Of a stretch of DNA of 64,000 nucleotides, positions 12,955-23,744 are shown piece by piece. Below the pieces are notes generated by a model, which did no database searches, was not told where the DNA came from, and saw only the letters and a program-made list of their open reading frames with translations. Position 1 is the stretch's first letter. Each line of letters starts with the position of its first letter. The DNA lies in contig NC_061118.1 in NCBI RefSeq assembly GCF_002878395.1, positions 130,147,579 through 130,211,578 of the forward strand, in the 5' to 3' direction. The DNA is from Capsicum annuum. Taxonomy: Eukaryota > Streptophyta > Magnoliopsida > Solanales > Solanaceae. The position numbers and the translations under genes were made by a program.

Positions 12955-13075
12955 AATATTAACCATCTTTTTCTCCATGTCTTATTTACTCTTCATAGCA
13001 AAAGATAAATTTTTCTCCGCTGCTTCACGGCCAGCCAATGCAGCTGCCAGCTGTCCTTCTAGAATTCCATTCTTT
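12955..13075 (-). pseudogene. Captured exon of an unidentified host coiled-coil protein
   Basis: The minus strand reads KNGILEGQLAAALAGREAAE then KNLSFAMKSK, a stop, DMEKKMVNI. This is an Ala/Glu/Leu/Lys-rich pattern typical of a coiled coil and unlike any transposon domain. It is flanked by plausible splice signals on the same strand: ...TTTTCTGTAG before the exon and GTAAATAG after it. I cannot name the parent gene. It lies in the same intron and orientation as the WEB1-like fragment, but I cannot place it in that protein, so it may come from a different gene. Confidence 0.55.
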
Positions 13076-13969
13076 CTACAGAAAATAGTGTTTTCGGTGG
13101 TAGATGAGTGAGTATAAGTAACACATAAGAACTTTTTCTTGGGTCGGAAAGGGCAATAACTGAAAATGACCGCTAATACTATGTAGGCTGAGGAACAAAA
13201 GGAGAAATCTGGTCGAGTAAGGACTCGCATCTGATAAGCTAGTTGGCTACGACTACAAACTATTAGGTTAGGTGGTGAATATTTTTTCGTAAGGTCCCTT
13301 GTACTTTATTGAGACCCTAGGAAATATAATAGTTGTCTAAAATTAGTTATCCCTATCAAGAACTATTGACTGCAATTATAACCTTTTTAATTTTTCACCT
13401 AGTGTAGTATCCGTATTGGGGTGTCGATTAATTCAAACTTGCATTAGATAAGAGGTTATCGAGGAAACCACTCCCTAAGAAGACTTTTTTCCTATTCAGA
13501 GCTCGAACCCGATATCATTACTTGAGATTGAACAAATTCTATCCTACCATAACTTAGATTGGATCCATGTATTCTCTCAAAACCAGAGTTTAAAGCCCCT
13601 ACTACTATATTTTAGGTGCACACTATGTCCCACATCCAAGAAAGTGGGTGCCTTGCCTTATATCTTTTACCTCCTAAAAAAACTACTGATAATAACAAGA
13701 AAACCTACTCATGTACTTTGAGTATGGACCTTTGAATTACTGAACAAAAAAGCATGATCAATTCAACCTAGTGAAATTGACATTATTCTTGAATAGCATT
13801 AGCCAGGGGTCTAGTAAAACAAGTAGCCAAATTATGTTAATTCACTTTCCTTTTCGATTCTATAAATACTTTAATTCAGTTAACAAGATATACGAACTAC
13901 ACAAAAATTATGGAATTTACTAGATTTGGCTTCTTGGTTTTTTCTATTTTCTTGCTTTCTTGTACTTGT

Positions 13970-15110
13970 TCAGTTCATTGTAGGCTTTTGCTATCTCATG
14001 ATGATTTCATTTCTCTGGCTCTAATAGATCGCCTTTTGAGTTCTCTTCTTCATCAGCCTCTTGTTTTAACTTTGATTCCATGTAAGCTGCTAACTCATTA
14101 TTGAGATCTTCTAACAAAGATGAAGCAGTATCTAATTTTTCTTATGATCCTTTGTAGACATAATTTTCTAGTTTAGCCTCTCAAGTTTCTTTTCTGCCTC
14201 CTTCAATTCCTTCTCCCAGTTTATAGTATCTTGCTCTCTTGCCATAGTTGCTCTAACTCGGTATTCCTTGGCCTCCAGATGTGCAGCATATGCAGCCTCC
14301 AAAAACTCCATTGAAGTAATGATCTCAACAGCCAAATTCTCCACTGTCTTTTACACATCATTAGATACAGATACAGTTTTTCTGTATTTTTCATGGCAAC
14401 ATCTTTTTCGGACACTAATAAATCATAATCCTAAGTCATAATACTTATGGATAACTTCTAATTTAGAATTTACAGATTGTAGCTATGAAACTGCAGCTTC
14501 AAGTCTACCTCTGGCAACCTCAAGCTGTGCTTTGGCTACAATACTAGCGTCATCAGCAATCCCCCGTTCCATCTCTTCTACCTTGATCTTGGCAAGTTTT
14601 GAATAATGTCTTCCTTGTTTCTCTTCCATTTATGCTATCTCTAGGTTGAGTTTCAACTCTTTTATAAGTCTCTTAGTGCTATTTAGCTCTTTTAGAACTA
14701 GAAATTTTGTATCTTCCGCATCCTGACACTTTTTCTTATACTATAGGATCTCCTCCTGTACTTTCGCTAGTTCTTTATTGATAACATTTTGTCTCTGCAC
14801 AAACAAATAAGAAAAAATACAAACTTTTAAAGTCAAGAAAATAACATGAAATAGTCTATTTAGCCAAGCTTCTAAGAAGAGTAAGTTCTTATTGTAGAAA
14901 GTATACCCCCACTGTCAGTTGTCTATGAGCCTTACAGTCGACCATCTAGTCAAACTTTGAAACTACCTATTTCATATATTGAATTGGTTTAGTTGTGTTG
15001 ATATTAACTCTATTTACATCAAAGTTCTAAGGATGCTTAGACTGAGCAATTGGAGATTTCACTTGGATTGTTATTTCTCTCTGTTTGCCATTCTGGCTAT
15101 GCTGGAACCT
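13970..15110 (-). pseudogene. Captured WEB1-like (chloroplast-movement coiled-coil) gene fragment, antisense
   Basis: Minus-strand translation gives two exons of a WEB-family protein. The upper exon (about 15110-14907) reads DVNRVNINT, PIQYMK, VVSKFD and MVDCKAHRQLTV. The lower exon (14794-about 13970) reads [93 protein letters not shown] and AYMESKLKQEADEEE-like text. A 112-bp intron (14795-14906) with GT...CAG ends is retained, so capture was at the DNA level. WEB1 is known in Arabidopsis as a cytosolic coiled-coil protein needed for light-driven chloroplast movement. This copy has several stops and frame breaks and lacks both ends of the gene. Confidence 0.82.
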
Positions 15111-15975
15111 TTTAACTAATCAAATTATATTATTAAGTGTATTGTTCTATTATGTATTATTGCATTAAAATTCTCTAGGAAAAGAGCAAGAGAAACAAAG
15201 AAAGTCAAAAAAAGTTGACTATGCCACACACATCAGGAGAAAAAGTCATGCTCAAATTATAGATGAGGTATGACATAATCACACTCTTTGTTCTGTAACT
15301 TATTTTTATTAATTGATACATGTATTGAATATTTTACGACATTCTCTTATTATAGAAATAGATGACAATGAAGAATAGTGGTGTAAAGCCAATTCGTATT
15401 GAGGTATTAAAAAAAACTCACATGAGAGAGAATACATAACCAGTGAATCTGATTGCTGGTGAAGTTATGATAAATTCTGATTCTTGATAAGTATTTTGGT
15501 ACTTTTATTCTATCACAATTTTCTTTAACTTTTCATTGCTTGACTTTTCTTTCAAAAAGAAATAAATGGATGATATCACTAAGGTGAATCCCAAGTTAAA
15601 GTCCATGGAAGTGCTCTCAACAATGTGTACTCAAAAGTAATGGGACCAGACACTCATGGGATTGTCCGAACTCTAGGAAAGGGAGCAGCTTCAAGTTTAG
15701 TTTATGGTCCAACATATAATGTTCTCAAGCTGAAAAAGGAATTTTGATACACGAGTGAAAAAGTTGGTTGAAGCACAAAAAGAAATGGAAGCGATTGATA
15801 AAAAGTTGTCTGAAGCAAAAGAGGAAGCAAAATAGGATAAGGAAATAGTGGAGAGAAAATTATCGGAAGCAAAAATGGACATAGAAATAATTATAGCAGA
15901 TATAGTAAAGGCAGGTGTACAAGCATATCTAGAGTCTTTGGGTGTTACTATTGATGCAAATACAAAATTAGGATA

Positions 15976-17399
15976 GATAAATAATTGTGTTGTTCACAAA
16001 TATTACTTTTGTTAGTTGATAACTTAGTTACTTTTAATTATAATAGTTTTTTTGTGATAGATTTTTGATAACTCAATTGAAGATCGTCAACAACCGTTAT
16101 CACCCATTTCATATGTTCACACAAAAAAGGTTAGAGGAAATAATGTTTTGATTTTTATTTCAATTTGTTTAAATCCTAACATTCATATGATTTCGGGATT
16201 AGTTGATTCCTTTTTCTTGTTTCTATTTGGGATTAATCTACCAACCATTAATCACTACGTTATGTAAACTGTTGGTATTGAAGTTCAATCTTAGTAGTTT
16301 TGTAACTTATAGATGAACATCATAATTGAGTAATTAAGTTGCATTTTAATTGATTATTTTTTTGTGTATTTTAATATATAATTTTCTGATAGTGCTATGC
16401 TATATCAGAGTTATTCATCGGTAATCTTGATCAAGCATTTATTATTGAAGCAATATTTTTTGTTGAAGCAATCTTATAATTTTATTTTGATTTCCTTATG
16501 GGGAAAATAGGCGTATTATGTATGCTATGATTTGTTATTTTTTGAATTTTTTTAAATATTTAAGTAATCAACTTAATTTTTTTCCTCAGGCTAAGATAAT
16601 CAAGAAGACTGAAATTAGTGTAGTTGACACAAATAAACGAACGTGGGTAAGTTAGAAAAATTACAAGATATCCCTTTTCTCTTTTCTTTTCTTTCAAGCT
16701 GTCATCTCTAGTTAATGCTTTTGCATGAATTTTTCAATATGCTTGTCTTAAAAAAATTCAATGTGTTTTTTTGATATCTCAATCTGTTCTAGTTATGGAG
16801 GAAATAATTTCATCATATATTTACAATTTTTTCTTTTATGTGAATTTCTTATGCAGAACTTTTTAGGAAATTAAGGTCAATTACTAGCTATGAAATGCCC
16901 TCAACTCGTGGAGTGGTGATTTCATAAAGCTTTATTGCAGATTTTATTTGAGAATTTAACTAAATTGATTTGAAGTAAGCGTTAAAGTTGGTTGTATGTT
17001 GAAACTATTATATTTATATTTTATTTTTACTTAGATCATTTGATTTGATACCATTTAACTTTTACAGAACAATTATTATTTTGCTACTTTGTTTGCTACT
17101 TTGTTCTCTTGTTATAATTTTAAAACAGATTTACTTTACATATATTTCATGTTTATTATAAGAGGTTATTATCTATGAATGTATAGATTAAATTAACTAT
17201 AAATATTAGTGTCATCAGAAAAATTATAGAGAATTTGTATCCATTTTAAAAATAATTGATAGTGACATTAATCTAAATGCAATAAAATTGATGACAATTT
17301 TTGAATGTTCTAAATGAATGTTACTAATTTTTACGATAATAATATTTTATTTATTGACCTCAACTAAAATGATAGTAATTTAAATACAATAATTTATAA
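15976..17399. other. CACTA 3' non-coding region
   Basis: AT-rich DNA. A few short splice-like signals (for example ttcctcag near 16590) suggest a further small exon of the second CACTA gene, but no domain is visible. Confidence 0.4.
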
Positions 17400-17790
17400 A
17401 GGTCACAAGTAGGTGTCTCAAAGAAAAATCTACCAAACATTTAATCTAAATGTTAGAAATTAAGTGACATTTCATATAAATGTCATAAATTCCTTACCGA
17501 GTCATATATCTCATACTGATTTTTATCTAAATGTCAAAAAAAATATCGTAAATCTCTTACCAACATTTACCTATATATTGTAAATAAACGTCGTAAATCT
17601 ATTCCGACATTTACATAAATGTCCCGAAGTTAATGTCACAATTTTTTTCCGACATTTACCTAAATGTTCGAAACATTCTTGACATTAAAATTTATGACAT
17701 TTGTTTCAAATGTAAATTAAATATCGGTAGATAAATTTGCGACATTTAAACTCCCTAATACGATATTTATATAATGTCGTCGTATCTCTA
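17400..17790. repeat. CACTA 3' subterminal repeat region
   Basis: Repeated degenerate words such as aaatgtcgtaaat and gacatttacataaatgtc occupy the last 400 bp before the right terminus, mirroring 2870-3235. Confidence 0.75.
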
Positions 17791-18025
17791 CTTTCTTGTA
17801 GTGATAAGTACTGATTTGTTGCTAGGTGCAAGTGCATTTGGTGTTTCTAACAAAATCAAAGTTGTTCTGTGGTTTTATTTTTTTGTTTTATAAAGAAAAA
17901 ATTTGAGTTGCTGTAACATTTCTGTTTGTTGAAGTTTTTGTATGGTTTTCTTAATTGGCATTGAAAGAAACTAAAGCATCCTAATTATTTTTGAAAACGT
18001 AAAATAAATACGCATCCTATAAAAA

Positions 18026-18287
18026 TAGTGGCGGACCCAGGATTTCAAAGTTGTGGGTGCTCAAAAAAATTTATAAAAAATAGTATGTTGATGTAGAGAT
18101 TCGAACCCAGAAAGATGGACACGGGAGTCATATCCTCATGCCACTGCACCCAACCATATGTTTGTTCTCTGGATGCATTTTAATAAATTATACCATTTAT
18201 TCTGTATTTTTTATATAATTATACCTAATCTAAGTCGAGTTCAGTGGGTATCGGAGCACCCAAAAATTATACGTGGGTTCGCCCCTG
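18026..18287. mobile_element. Non-autonomous hAT-type MITE (262 bp) in the Copia leader
   Basis: It begins TAGTGGCGGACCCAGG and ends CGTGGGTTCGCCCCTG, so the reverse complement of the right end reads CAGGGGCGAACCCACG. Flanks TATAAAAA (18018-18025) and TATAGAAA (18288-18295) agree at seven of eight bases, as for hAT 8-bp duplications. Subterminal gggtgctc and gagcaccc are also inverted. No coding capacity. Confidence 0.8.
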
Positions 18288-18772
18288 TATAGAAATAGGA
18301 TAACAAGAAGAGATCGTGTTTTTATTAAAGGAGAAATATTGCTAGTACCACATTAATGGCCCTTTTTTCGTGAATTGAACTGTTGGGAATGACTTCATAC
18401 TTTTTTCTTTTGCTATTGGTTGTCCAAAAAGAGAGAATTCTTGTTTCTTTCTTGAAAAACAATGGTTTGTTTTATGAGCAGTTTTTTTAAATTTACGAAG
18501 AAACTAGTGCTCAATTTTTTCACCTTTGGAGATAATATATTATTATTATATTTATTTTAGAAATTCATTGAGTTAAAAGGGCAAGATTCTTTATGTAACA
18601 AAAAAAATTGAAGCAGATAATTTAAAATGTTTCTTAAACTCTAAGTCATCGGCTTTTACATATCGATATAAAGTTTCTCTGTAAAACTTTATTTTCACCA
18701 AGTTTATATATACATATTTGGATGTGTATATGTGGTTAGTCCTAATTATTTTCTTTATATATTACAGAAAAT

Positions 18773-19060
18773 CATGGTGATGATAAGGATGTCCAGACGA
18801 ATTTTCATAAAGCAACAGAAAGATAGGGTGAAAACTATGATTGACAATTTGGTTAACCTCTCATCAAAATTCAATGTTCAAAATGATGATCTTACAATCT
18901 TTGTGGAACACAAAACGAGAATTAACAAGCTAACTCAAGACGTTACGTGAGCTGGGGGTCTATTAAGTATAAAATAGAAATACATGGCTTTACGGTCTGC
19001 ATTGCCTAATGATTTTCAAAAGGAATCACTCGATAAATCTTGACATAAGTTTGGTCTCGA
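18773..19060 (+). pseudogene. Possible Copia gag-like remnant
   Basis: The frame reads FVEHKTRINKLTQDVT, then after stops KYMALRSALPNDFQKE, which has the rhythm of the gag region of Copia elements (helix, then LxxALPxxF). It lies upstream of the element's better-preserved gag at 19600, so it would be a second, unrelated remnant or a chance match. Low confidence. Confidence 0.3.
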
Positions 19061-19589
19061 AATGAAGATATCTTAGAAGTCATTAGTAAATGATTTTATA
19101 AAAAAGTACATTGACGTGAAGCTCCAGAAGATTGTGTGTCATTCTCACTGGCTGCCTAAGAGAAATTACTTACCTTTGGACTTGTATATAGATCTTATTC
19201 TATATTTTTCTGTTCACATTAAAGTACTGTCATGATAATCTGTATTTATTTTGTACAATAATTGTTTATATGTGACAAACTTGTATGAATTTAAATTATT
19301 ATTTTATGCAATGATATTCTTGATTGAGTGTTTCTATATCTGATATAGAATTTATACTTATTTAATTTTGTATTTATGTGATTAAAGATAAGTGATTCTT
19401 AAATGATTGATTGTGTTTGATTTATGACATATATTAGAATTCAGATGATGACTGGAAACTTAGTGAACTTTCGAATCTGAACGTGATGTAAAATAAATAT
19501 TAACATAGTTGATTATTTTAAAAATTATTGTGTATATAAAATTATGCTAAAATAATGTACGTAGTTGTCTCACTATACTTTATAATTAT

Positions 19590-20395
19590 TTAAATCAGTA
19601 TATCACCTGCTGCAAAGAATATTATTACCGAGCTTAACAAATGTGATAAGCTTAACAGTGATAACTATGAAATATGGAGTATGCAAATTCAATATGTCCT
19701 AAAAGAGAAAGAGGCTCTAAAAGCTCTTAACGTGTCTATGACACTTTCTAAAAATGTTGATACCCCTCAACATGTGAAAGATCTTGAGGCATATCAATCT
19801 TGAAAAAAAATTTTCTTGCTCGTATAACGTTGGTGAGCAGTACGGATGATGATATTATGAGAGAATTTCAGAAGTAAGATGATGCTAAGGACATGTGATC
19901 CGCATTATGATCATACTATGCAAAACATCTTCGCCATATGTCAAACATGGTTAATGAATTGAAAGATGTTGGTCATGTATTGAGCGAAGAGCAACAACTC
20001 CAAGCTGTGATTCGTCCCCCACCCCAAAGCTGAAAAAATATGAAAATACACTTAACCCATAATGTTAGCATAAAAATTATGAAAGATGCTAAGCACATTT
20101 GAAACTCGAGGAAGAGCGCCTTAGAGTAGACAATGCTGCTACAAATGCGTATATGACTAGTTCAGATCCTAAATATGAATATGATAACAAACGCAAGCAT
20201 GGTAAATTATTTTCAAAAAAAAAAAAAAGAAAATATCTCAAAGAAGACTAAGAATAATCAATTAGGAGAGAAAAATATTTCTGCTCCAAAGAAAAAGAAA
20301 AAGATAAACATGGCTAAGCTAAAGTTCTACAACTGTGAGAACAAGGGACACTTTGCTCGTGATTGACCTGAGCCTAAAAAGGTACGTGAACTTAT
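19590..20395 (+). pseudogene. Copia gag, decayed, with damaged zinc knuckle
   Basis: Translation gives KLNSDNYEIWSMQIQYVLKE, STDDDIMREFQK, HLRHMSNMVNELKDVGHVLS and EEQQLQAVIR, then LTHNVSIK: the usual Copia capsid segment that coats element RNA in cytoplasmic particles. A lysine-rich stretch follows (20190-20330), then the knuckle FYNCENKGHFARD followed by a stop. The first Cys is Phe and the last Cys codon is TGA, so the CCHC site is lost. Several other stops and at least one deletion around 19900 are visible. Confidence 0.85.
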
Positions 20396-20439
20396 TAAAA
20401 ATTTATATAGTGATGCAAATGTTTCTTGTTCTATTTTTT

Positions 20440-20860
20440 TTAACTAAATCACTTCCTATCTGGATTGTTGGCTTAGCAGCCATCGAGCACATAGCAATGG
20501 ATAGAGTTTTTTTCATAGATTTTCGATGAATTTCGCAAGGATCCAAATGATTGTACGTAGGAAATAAATTCAAAGAGAAGGTCAAAGGGATTGGTACCTG
20601 CAAGCTGAAAATGCATGGTGGCCAAACTCTATATCTACATAATGTGCTATTTACCTTAACAATACGTCGAAATCTAGTCTCTGTTAGAATGTTGATTAAG
20701 TTAGGATTTAATTTTTCTTTCATGAACATGATTTGAATTTGTATTTGGACAAGACAAAATATGACACTGGTTATTTTTATGATCGATTTTTTGTATTGAA
20801 TGTTGTTCAAAATTTCAATAATAATAATATTATTTTTTTTATTATTTACGTTAATTTTTA
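20440..20860 (+). pseudogene. Copia protease region, catalytic triad lost
   Basis: The frame reads PIWIVGLAAIEHIAMDR where Copia proteases carry an Asp-Ser-Gly triad; here the three residues are G-L-A. It continues LYVGNKFKEKVKGIGTCKLK-like text, LYLHNVLF and NLVSVRMLIKLGF, the normal C-terminal half of the aspartic protease that cleaves the polyprotein. The catalytic Asp is missing, so it is inactive. Confidence 0.8.
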
Positions 20861-20861
20861 A

Positions 20862-21720
20862 TTATGAGAATGATGTAAATTTATGGCATGCTGGACTTGG
20901 CCATATTGGTCAACAAAGAATGAATCGCTTAGCTAAAGAAGGTCTACTTGACAAAATTGATAAAGTAGAATTGTCTACTTGTGAATCATGCCTAGCCAAA
21001 AAAACTGCACAAAAATCATTTGAGAAAAGCACAAGAGTTGATACTCCATTGCAATTAATTCATTCTAACATCTCTGGTTCAATGAATGTAAGTGCAAGAC
21101 ATGATGCTATTTACTTCATTACTTTTAGCGACGATTTTACTCGATTTGGTTATGTATATTGATTTACCACAAATTTGAAGTATTGAGTTGGTTCACTAAG
21201 TTTATGAACTTAGTTGAGAATCAATTAGATAAAAAGATTAAAGTTGTAAGAACCGATCGACGTAGAGAGTATTTGTCTGATAAGGTCAAGCAATTGTGTG
21301 ATGAAAAAAATTCAAAGACAATTAACTACTCTTTACACTCCATAATAAAATGATATTGCGAAATGATGAGGTAGAGCCTTTTTAGAAATGGTTAGGTCAA
21401 TGATGGCCCAAGAAAAATTGCCTATCACCTATTGGGGTGATGCGTTGCTGACTGTTGCGTTTATACTTAATTGTATCCCTTTAAAATCAGTTATAACTAC
21501 ATCATGTAAGTTATGGACAAACGAAATCTCGGTTTGAGCATTTTAAAGCCTTGAAGTTGTGCTTATTTTATTCATAACCCTTCTTCTCAATATGAAAAAT
21601 TAGGTCCAAGTGGAAAGATCTATCTTTTTAAGATACTCTGAACAATCTAAGGGTTATGTATTCATAGGTGAACAAATAGTGAAACTATAACTAAAATTGA
21701 GTCACGTAATGTTACATTCA
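20862..21720 (+). pseudogene. Copia integrase region
   Basis: The pre-integrase zinc segment is visible: LWHAGLGHIGQQRMNRLAKE followed by CESCLAKK, a complete H-x-H...C-x2-C arrangement. The core begins PLQLIHSNISGSMN and ITFSDDFTRFGYVY. It then breaks at 21160, continuing in other frames through DKKIKVVRTDRRREYLS and MVRSMMAQEKLPITYWGDAL. Copia integrase inserts the cDNA into chromosomes. At least three frame changes and several stops lie between 21160 and 21720. Confidence 0.85.
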
Positions 21721-21999
21721 CAGAGGATGATTTTCCTAAGCAAGGATAGATAGGTCAAGACTTATATCCTTATGAAACTATGGAACAGATCGCTTCCACT
21801 ATTGATGTTACAATGGATTTGAGTGGGAGTCATGTTGATGATAGTGGATCAACTTCTAATTCCACACGTCTTAGTGATATTGTTGGTCCTAGTGGGAGTA
21901 ACTTATCAATTCATAAAGTAATTTGTCAATTTCAACCTCGTGAACAAGTCGTCCATAAATTCTCCGTCGTCGATTTGAGATTGAAGAGGAAGCATTCAT

Positions 22000-22850
22000 A
22001 GTTACTTCGGATGATGAAGAGCCAAGAAATATAAATAAGGCTTTTATGTCCAACAAAGGAAAATGGTTAAAGTCAACGAAGGAGGAGATGAAGTCAATGA
22101 AATCTAACTAAGTGTAGGAATTGGTTGATTTACTTGTAGGCCAAAAAGCTATTGAAAATAAGTAGATTCTCAAAATCAAGCGTAAGGCAGATGAAAGTGT
22201 CAAAAGATTTATAGCGCTCCTAGTAGCTAAGGGGTACCAACAGAAAGGAATTGATTATGAAGAAATATTTTCACCTTTTGTATGCTTTACTTTAATATGG
22301 CTATGTTTAATCTTGAATTGCATCAAATAAATGTGAAAACTACATTTCTCAGTGGAGAACTAGAAGAAGAAATCTATATGGAACAATCTGTAGGTTTCAT
22401 GAAAAAAGTCAAAGAAAATAAATTATGTCGACTTCAAAGATCAATTTATGTCTTTAAACAATCTTTTAGGCGATGGAACTTATGTTTTCATAATGCGGTA
22501 ATATCATATAATTTTGTTATGTTTTATGAAGATCATTGTGTATACATCAAAAGATCCAAAGATAAGTTTGTAATTTTGTCATTGTATGTGGACGGCATAC
22601 TTATAGTTGCAAGTGACATTGAATATGTAAAAGAAATAAAAGAGTGGTTATCATCTACTTTTGAGATGAAAGATATGAGTGAAACACCATATATTTTTGG
22701 AGATAAGATTTCAAGAGATCCTTTGAAGAGATTGTTGTTTATTTCACAAGAACTTTACATTAAGAAAGTTCATGAATGCTTTAATATGAAAGATTTCAAA
22801 ATCATAAACACTACAATTTCTAAAAGTGAAGCCTTAAACTAAAAGATGTG
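22000..22850 (+). pseudogene. Copia reverse transcriptase region
   Basis: An upstream part in the 22000-22280 stretch (KIKRKADESVKRFIALLVAK, then GYQQKGIDYEEIF) joins by a frame change to 22282-22842. That part carries NVKTTFLSGELEEEIYMEQ, LCRLQRSIYVFKQ and LSLYVDGILIVASD. The catalytic box is YVDG instead of YVDD, losing one metal-binding Asp. Gene order with integrase before reverse transcriptase confirms Copia rather than Gypsy. Confidence 0.88.
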
Positions 22851-22879
22851 CCCTCATACTCCATAAGAGAAGGAACAAA

Positions 22880-23562
22880 TAAGAAAGGTTTCTTATTCCA
22901 ATGCAGTCGGAAGTCTAATGTATGCTATGAAATATACTAGACCTGATATCTGTTATATCGTTGGATTAGTTAGAAGATATCAATACGGCCCAGGATCACA
23001 ACATTGAAAAACATTTAAAAGAATATTGAGGTATCTCAAAGACATAGTCGACTATTTCTTATGTTATCAAGAAAATGATCTGCAACTCAAAGATCTCAAT
23101 GATATTGATTGGGAAGGAGATTTAAATAAGAGAAAGTCCACCCCTGGATATGAATTTTTGCTTAATAATGACTTCATATCATGAAATAACAAAAAGCAGT
23201 CATGTATAGTCTATCCACGATGAAAACTGAATTTGTAGTGCTTTCATCTGCTGTGCAAGAAGCTGTTTGGCTTAAACATTTTTGAATTTAGTTTAGTGTG
23301 TATAATAATATTGTTGAACCTTTCAGAATTAATTGTGATAGTCAGACTACAATAGCTTATACAAAGGATTCAAAATATCAAGAAAAAATGTAACATATTG
23401 ACATAAAGTATAATTTTGTGAGACATGATTGTACAAAAGAAAGTGAACGTGAAATACATATCTACGGATCAAATGATAGTAGATCCATTAACAAAACCCA
23501 TAACATGTGATGTTTATGAAAGTCATGTAAAGTTATTGGGTTTACGGAGATATTGATGTACT
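22880..23562 (+). pseudogene. Copia RNase H region and polyprotein end
   Basis: Reading frames give VSYSNAVGSLMYAMKYTRPD, YGPGSQH, KRKSTPGYEFLL, TEFVVLSSAVQEAVWLKH and VDPLTKPITCDVYESHVKLL, ending at a stop near 23555. These are the standard connection and RNase H motifs that degrade the RNA strand during reverse transcription. Several stops are present. Confidence 0.85.
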
Positions 23563-23658
23563 TATTTTTATTTATTTATTTATTTATTCAATCATGTTCA
23601 TGTAAATTCACATTATTAAGGTTAATGTTGATTAATGCCTAATTTTCCATCTTGTTGG

Positions 23659-23660
<2 letters not shown>

Positions 23661-23693
<33 letters not shown>
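23661..23693. repeat. (TA)n microsatellite in the Copia 3' untranslated region
   Basis: An uninterrupted run of about 16 TA units lies between the polyprotein end and the polypurine tract. Confidence 0.95.
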
Positions 23694-23698
<5 letters not shown>

Positions 23699-23734
23699 TT
23701 ACAGAACAGGAATGAGAGTTGACCCACTACGTGT

Positions 23735-23744
23735 GAGAGGGAGA
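23735..23744 (+). promoter_or_regulatory. Copia polypurine tract
   Basis: The sequence gagagggaga directly abuts the TGAAG start of the 3' LTR, the expected place of the plus-strand primer. Confidence 0.75.

Larger units (their letters stand above)
11983..15178 (+). other. Large intron of the second CACTA gene, carrying foreign DNA
   Basis: The donor is cag|gtatatg after SENKQ; the acceptor is ttctctag|gaaaag, which resumes in frame with EKSKRNKES. Within it lie minus-strand gene fragments at about 12955-13075 and 13970-15110. The remaining parts (11983-12954 and 13076-13969) have no recognised content and many stops. Confidence 0.7.
11104..15975 (+). pseudogene. Second CACTA gene (Ptta/En-Spm plant transposase-type, coiled-coil C terminus)
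   Basis: Exons read in this order. First MVIKRPRNTSQ.. and SIPLPPPKWPRNKRQLQ (11104-11296). Then CRGPTMMHLRGG, IGIEEPRLSLKLGVLSQNG and LNYTDWRLVPKMYK (11432-11682). Then KWKEVKHEAK and EEDQWRSLVYYYSSENKQ (11779-11982). A last part from 15179 has a basic stretch (KSKRNKESQKK), PHTSGEK, GPDTHGIVRTLGKG, and a heptad-like segment of about 70 residues (KLVEAQKEMEAIDKKLSEAK...). This matches the plant transposase (Ptta/En-Spm) family that accompanies TNP2 in plant CACTA elements. Introns 11297-11431 and 11683-11778 are GT-AG. The next, 11983-15178, is unusually large (3,196 bp) and contains captured host DNA. Stops and one early frameshift make it a pseudogene. Confidence 0.82.
2852..17803 (+). mobile_element. 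CACTA (En/Spm, CMC superfamily) DNA transposon, 14,952 bp
   Basis: The left end CACTACAAGAAAATGGAGAT and the inverted right end (reverse complement CACTACAAGAAAGTAGAGAT) form typical CACTA termini. Both sides carry the 3-bp duplication ATA (2849-2851, 17804-17806). Arrays of short aaatgtcg-type words lie inside both ends, as usual for subterminal transposase-binding regions. The interior holds a TNP2-type transposase gene (about 6640-10891) and a second Ptta/En-Spm-type gene (about 11104-15975), both decayed. It sits in the Copia element 63 bp downstream of the 5' LTR. Its size is increased by a 724-bp insertion and by a large intron holding captured host-gene DNA. Confidence 0.93.

Noticed and set aside
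13910..14104. A small ORF with a hydrophobic N terminus like a secretory signal peptide, preceded by a TATA-like tataaatact
   Set aside because: It overlaps, on the opposite strand, the end of the WEB1-like fragment and a Lys-rich coil whose antisense is hydrophobic by composition; the rest of the ORF shows no mature-peptide pattern.
18090..18160. gattcgaaccc and tgccactgcaccc phrases suggesting a tRNA-derived SINE
   Set aside because: The segment is inside an element with inverted ends and an 8-bp duplication, which fits a hAT MITE; no 3' tail is present.
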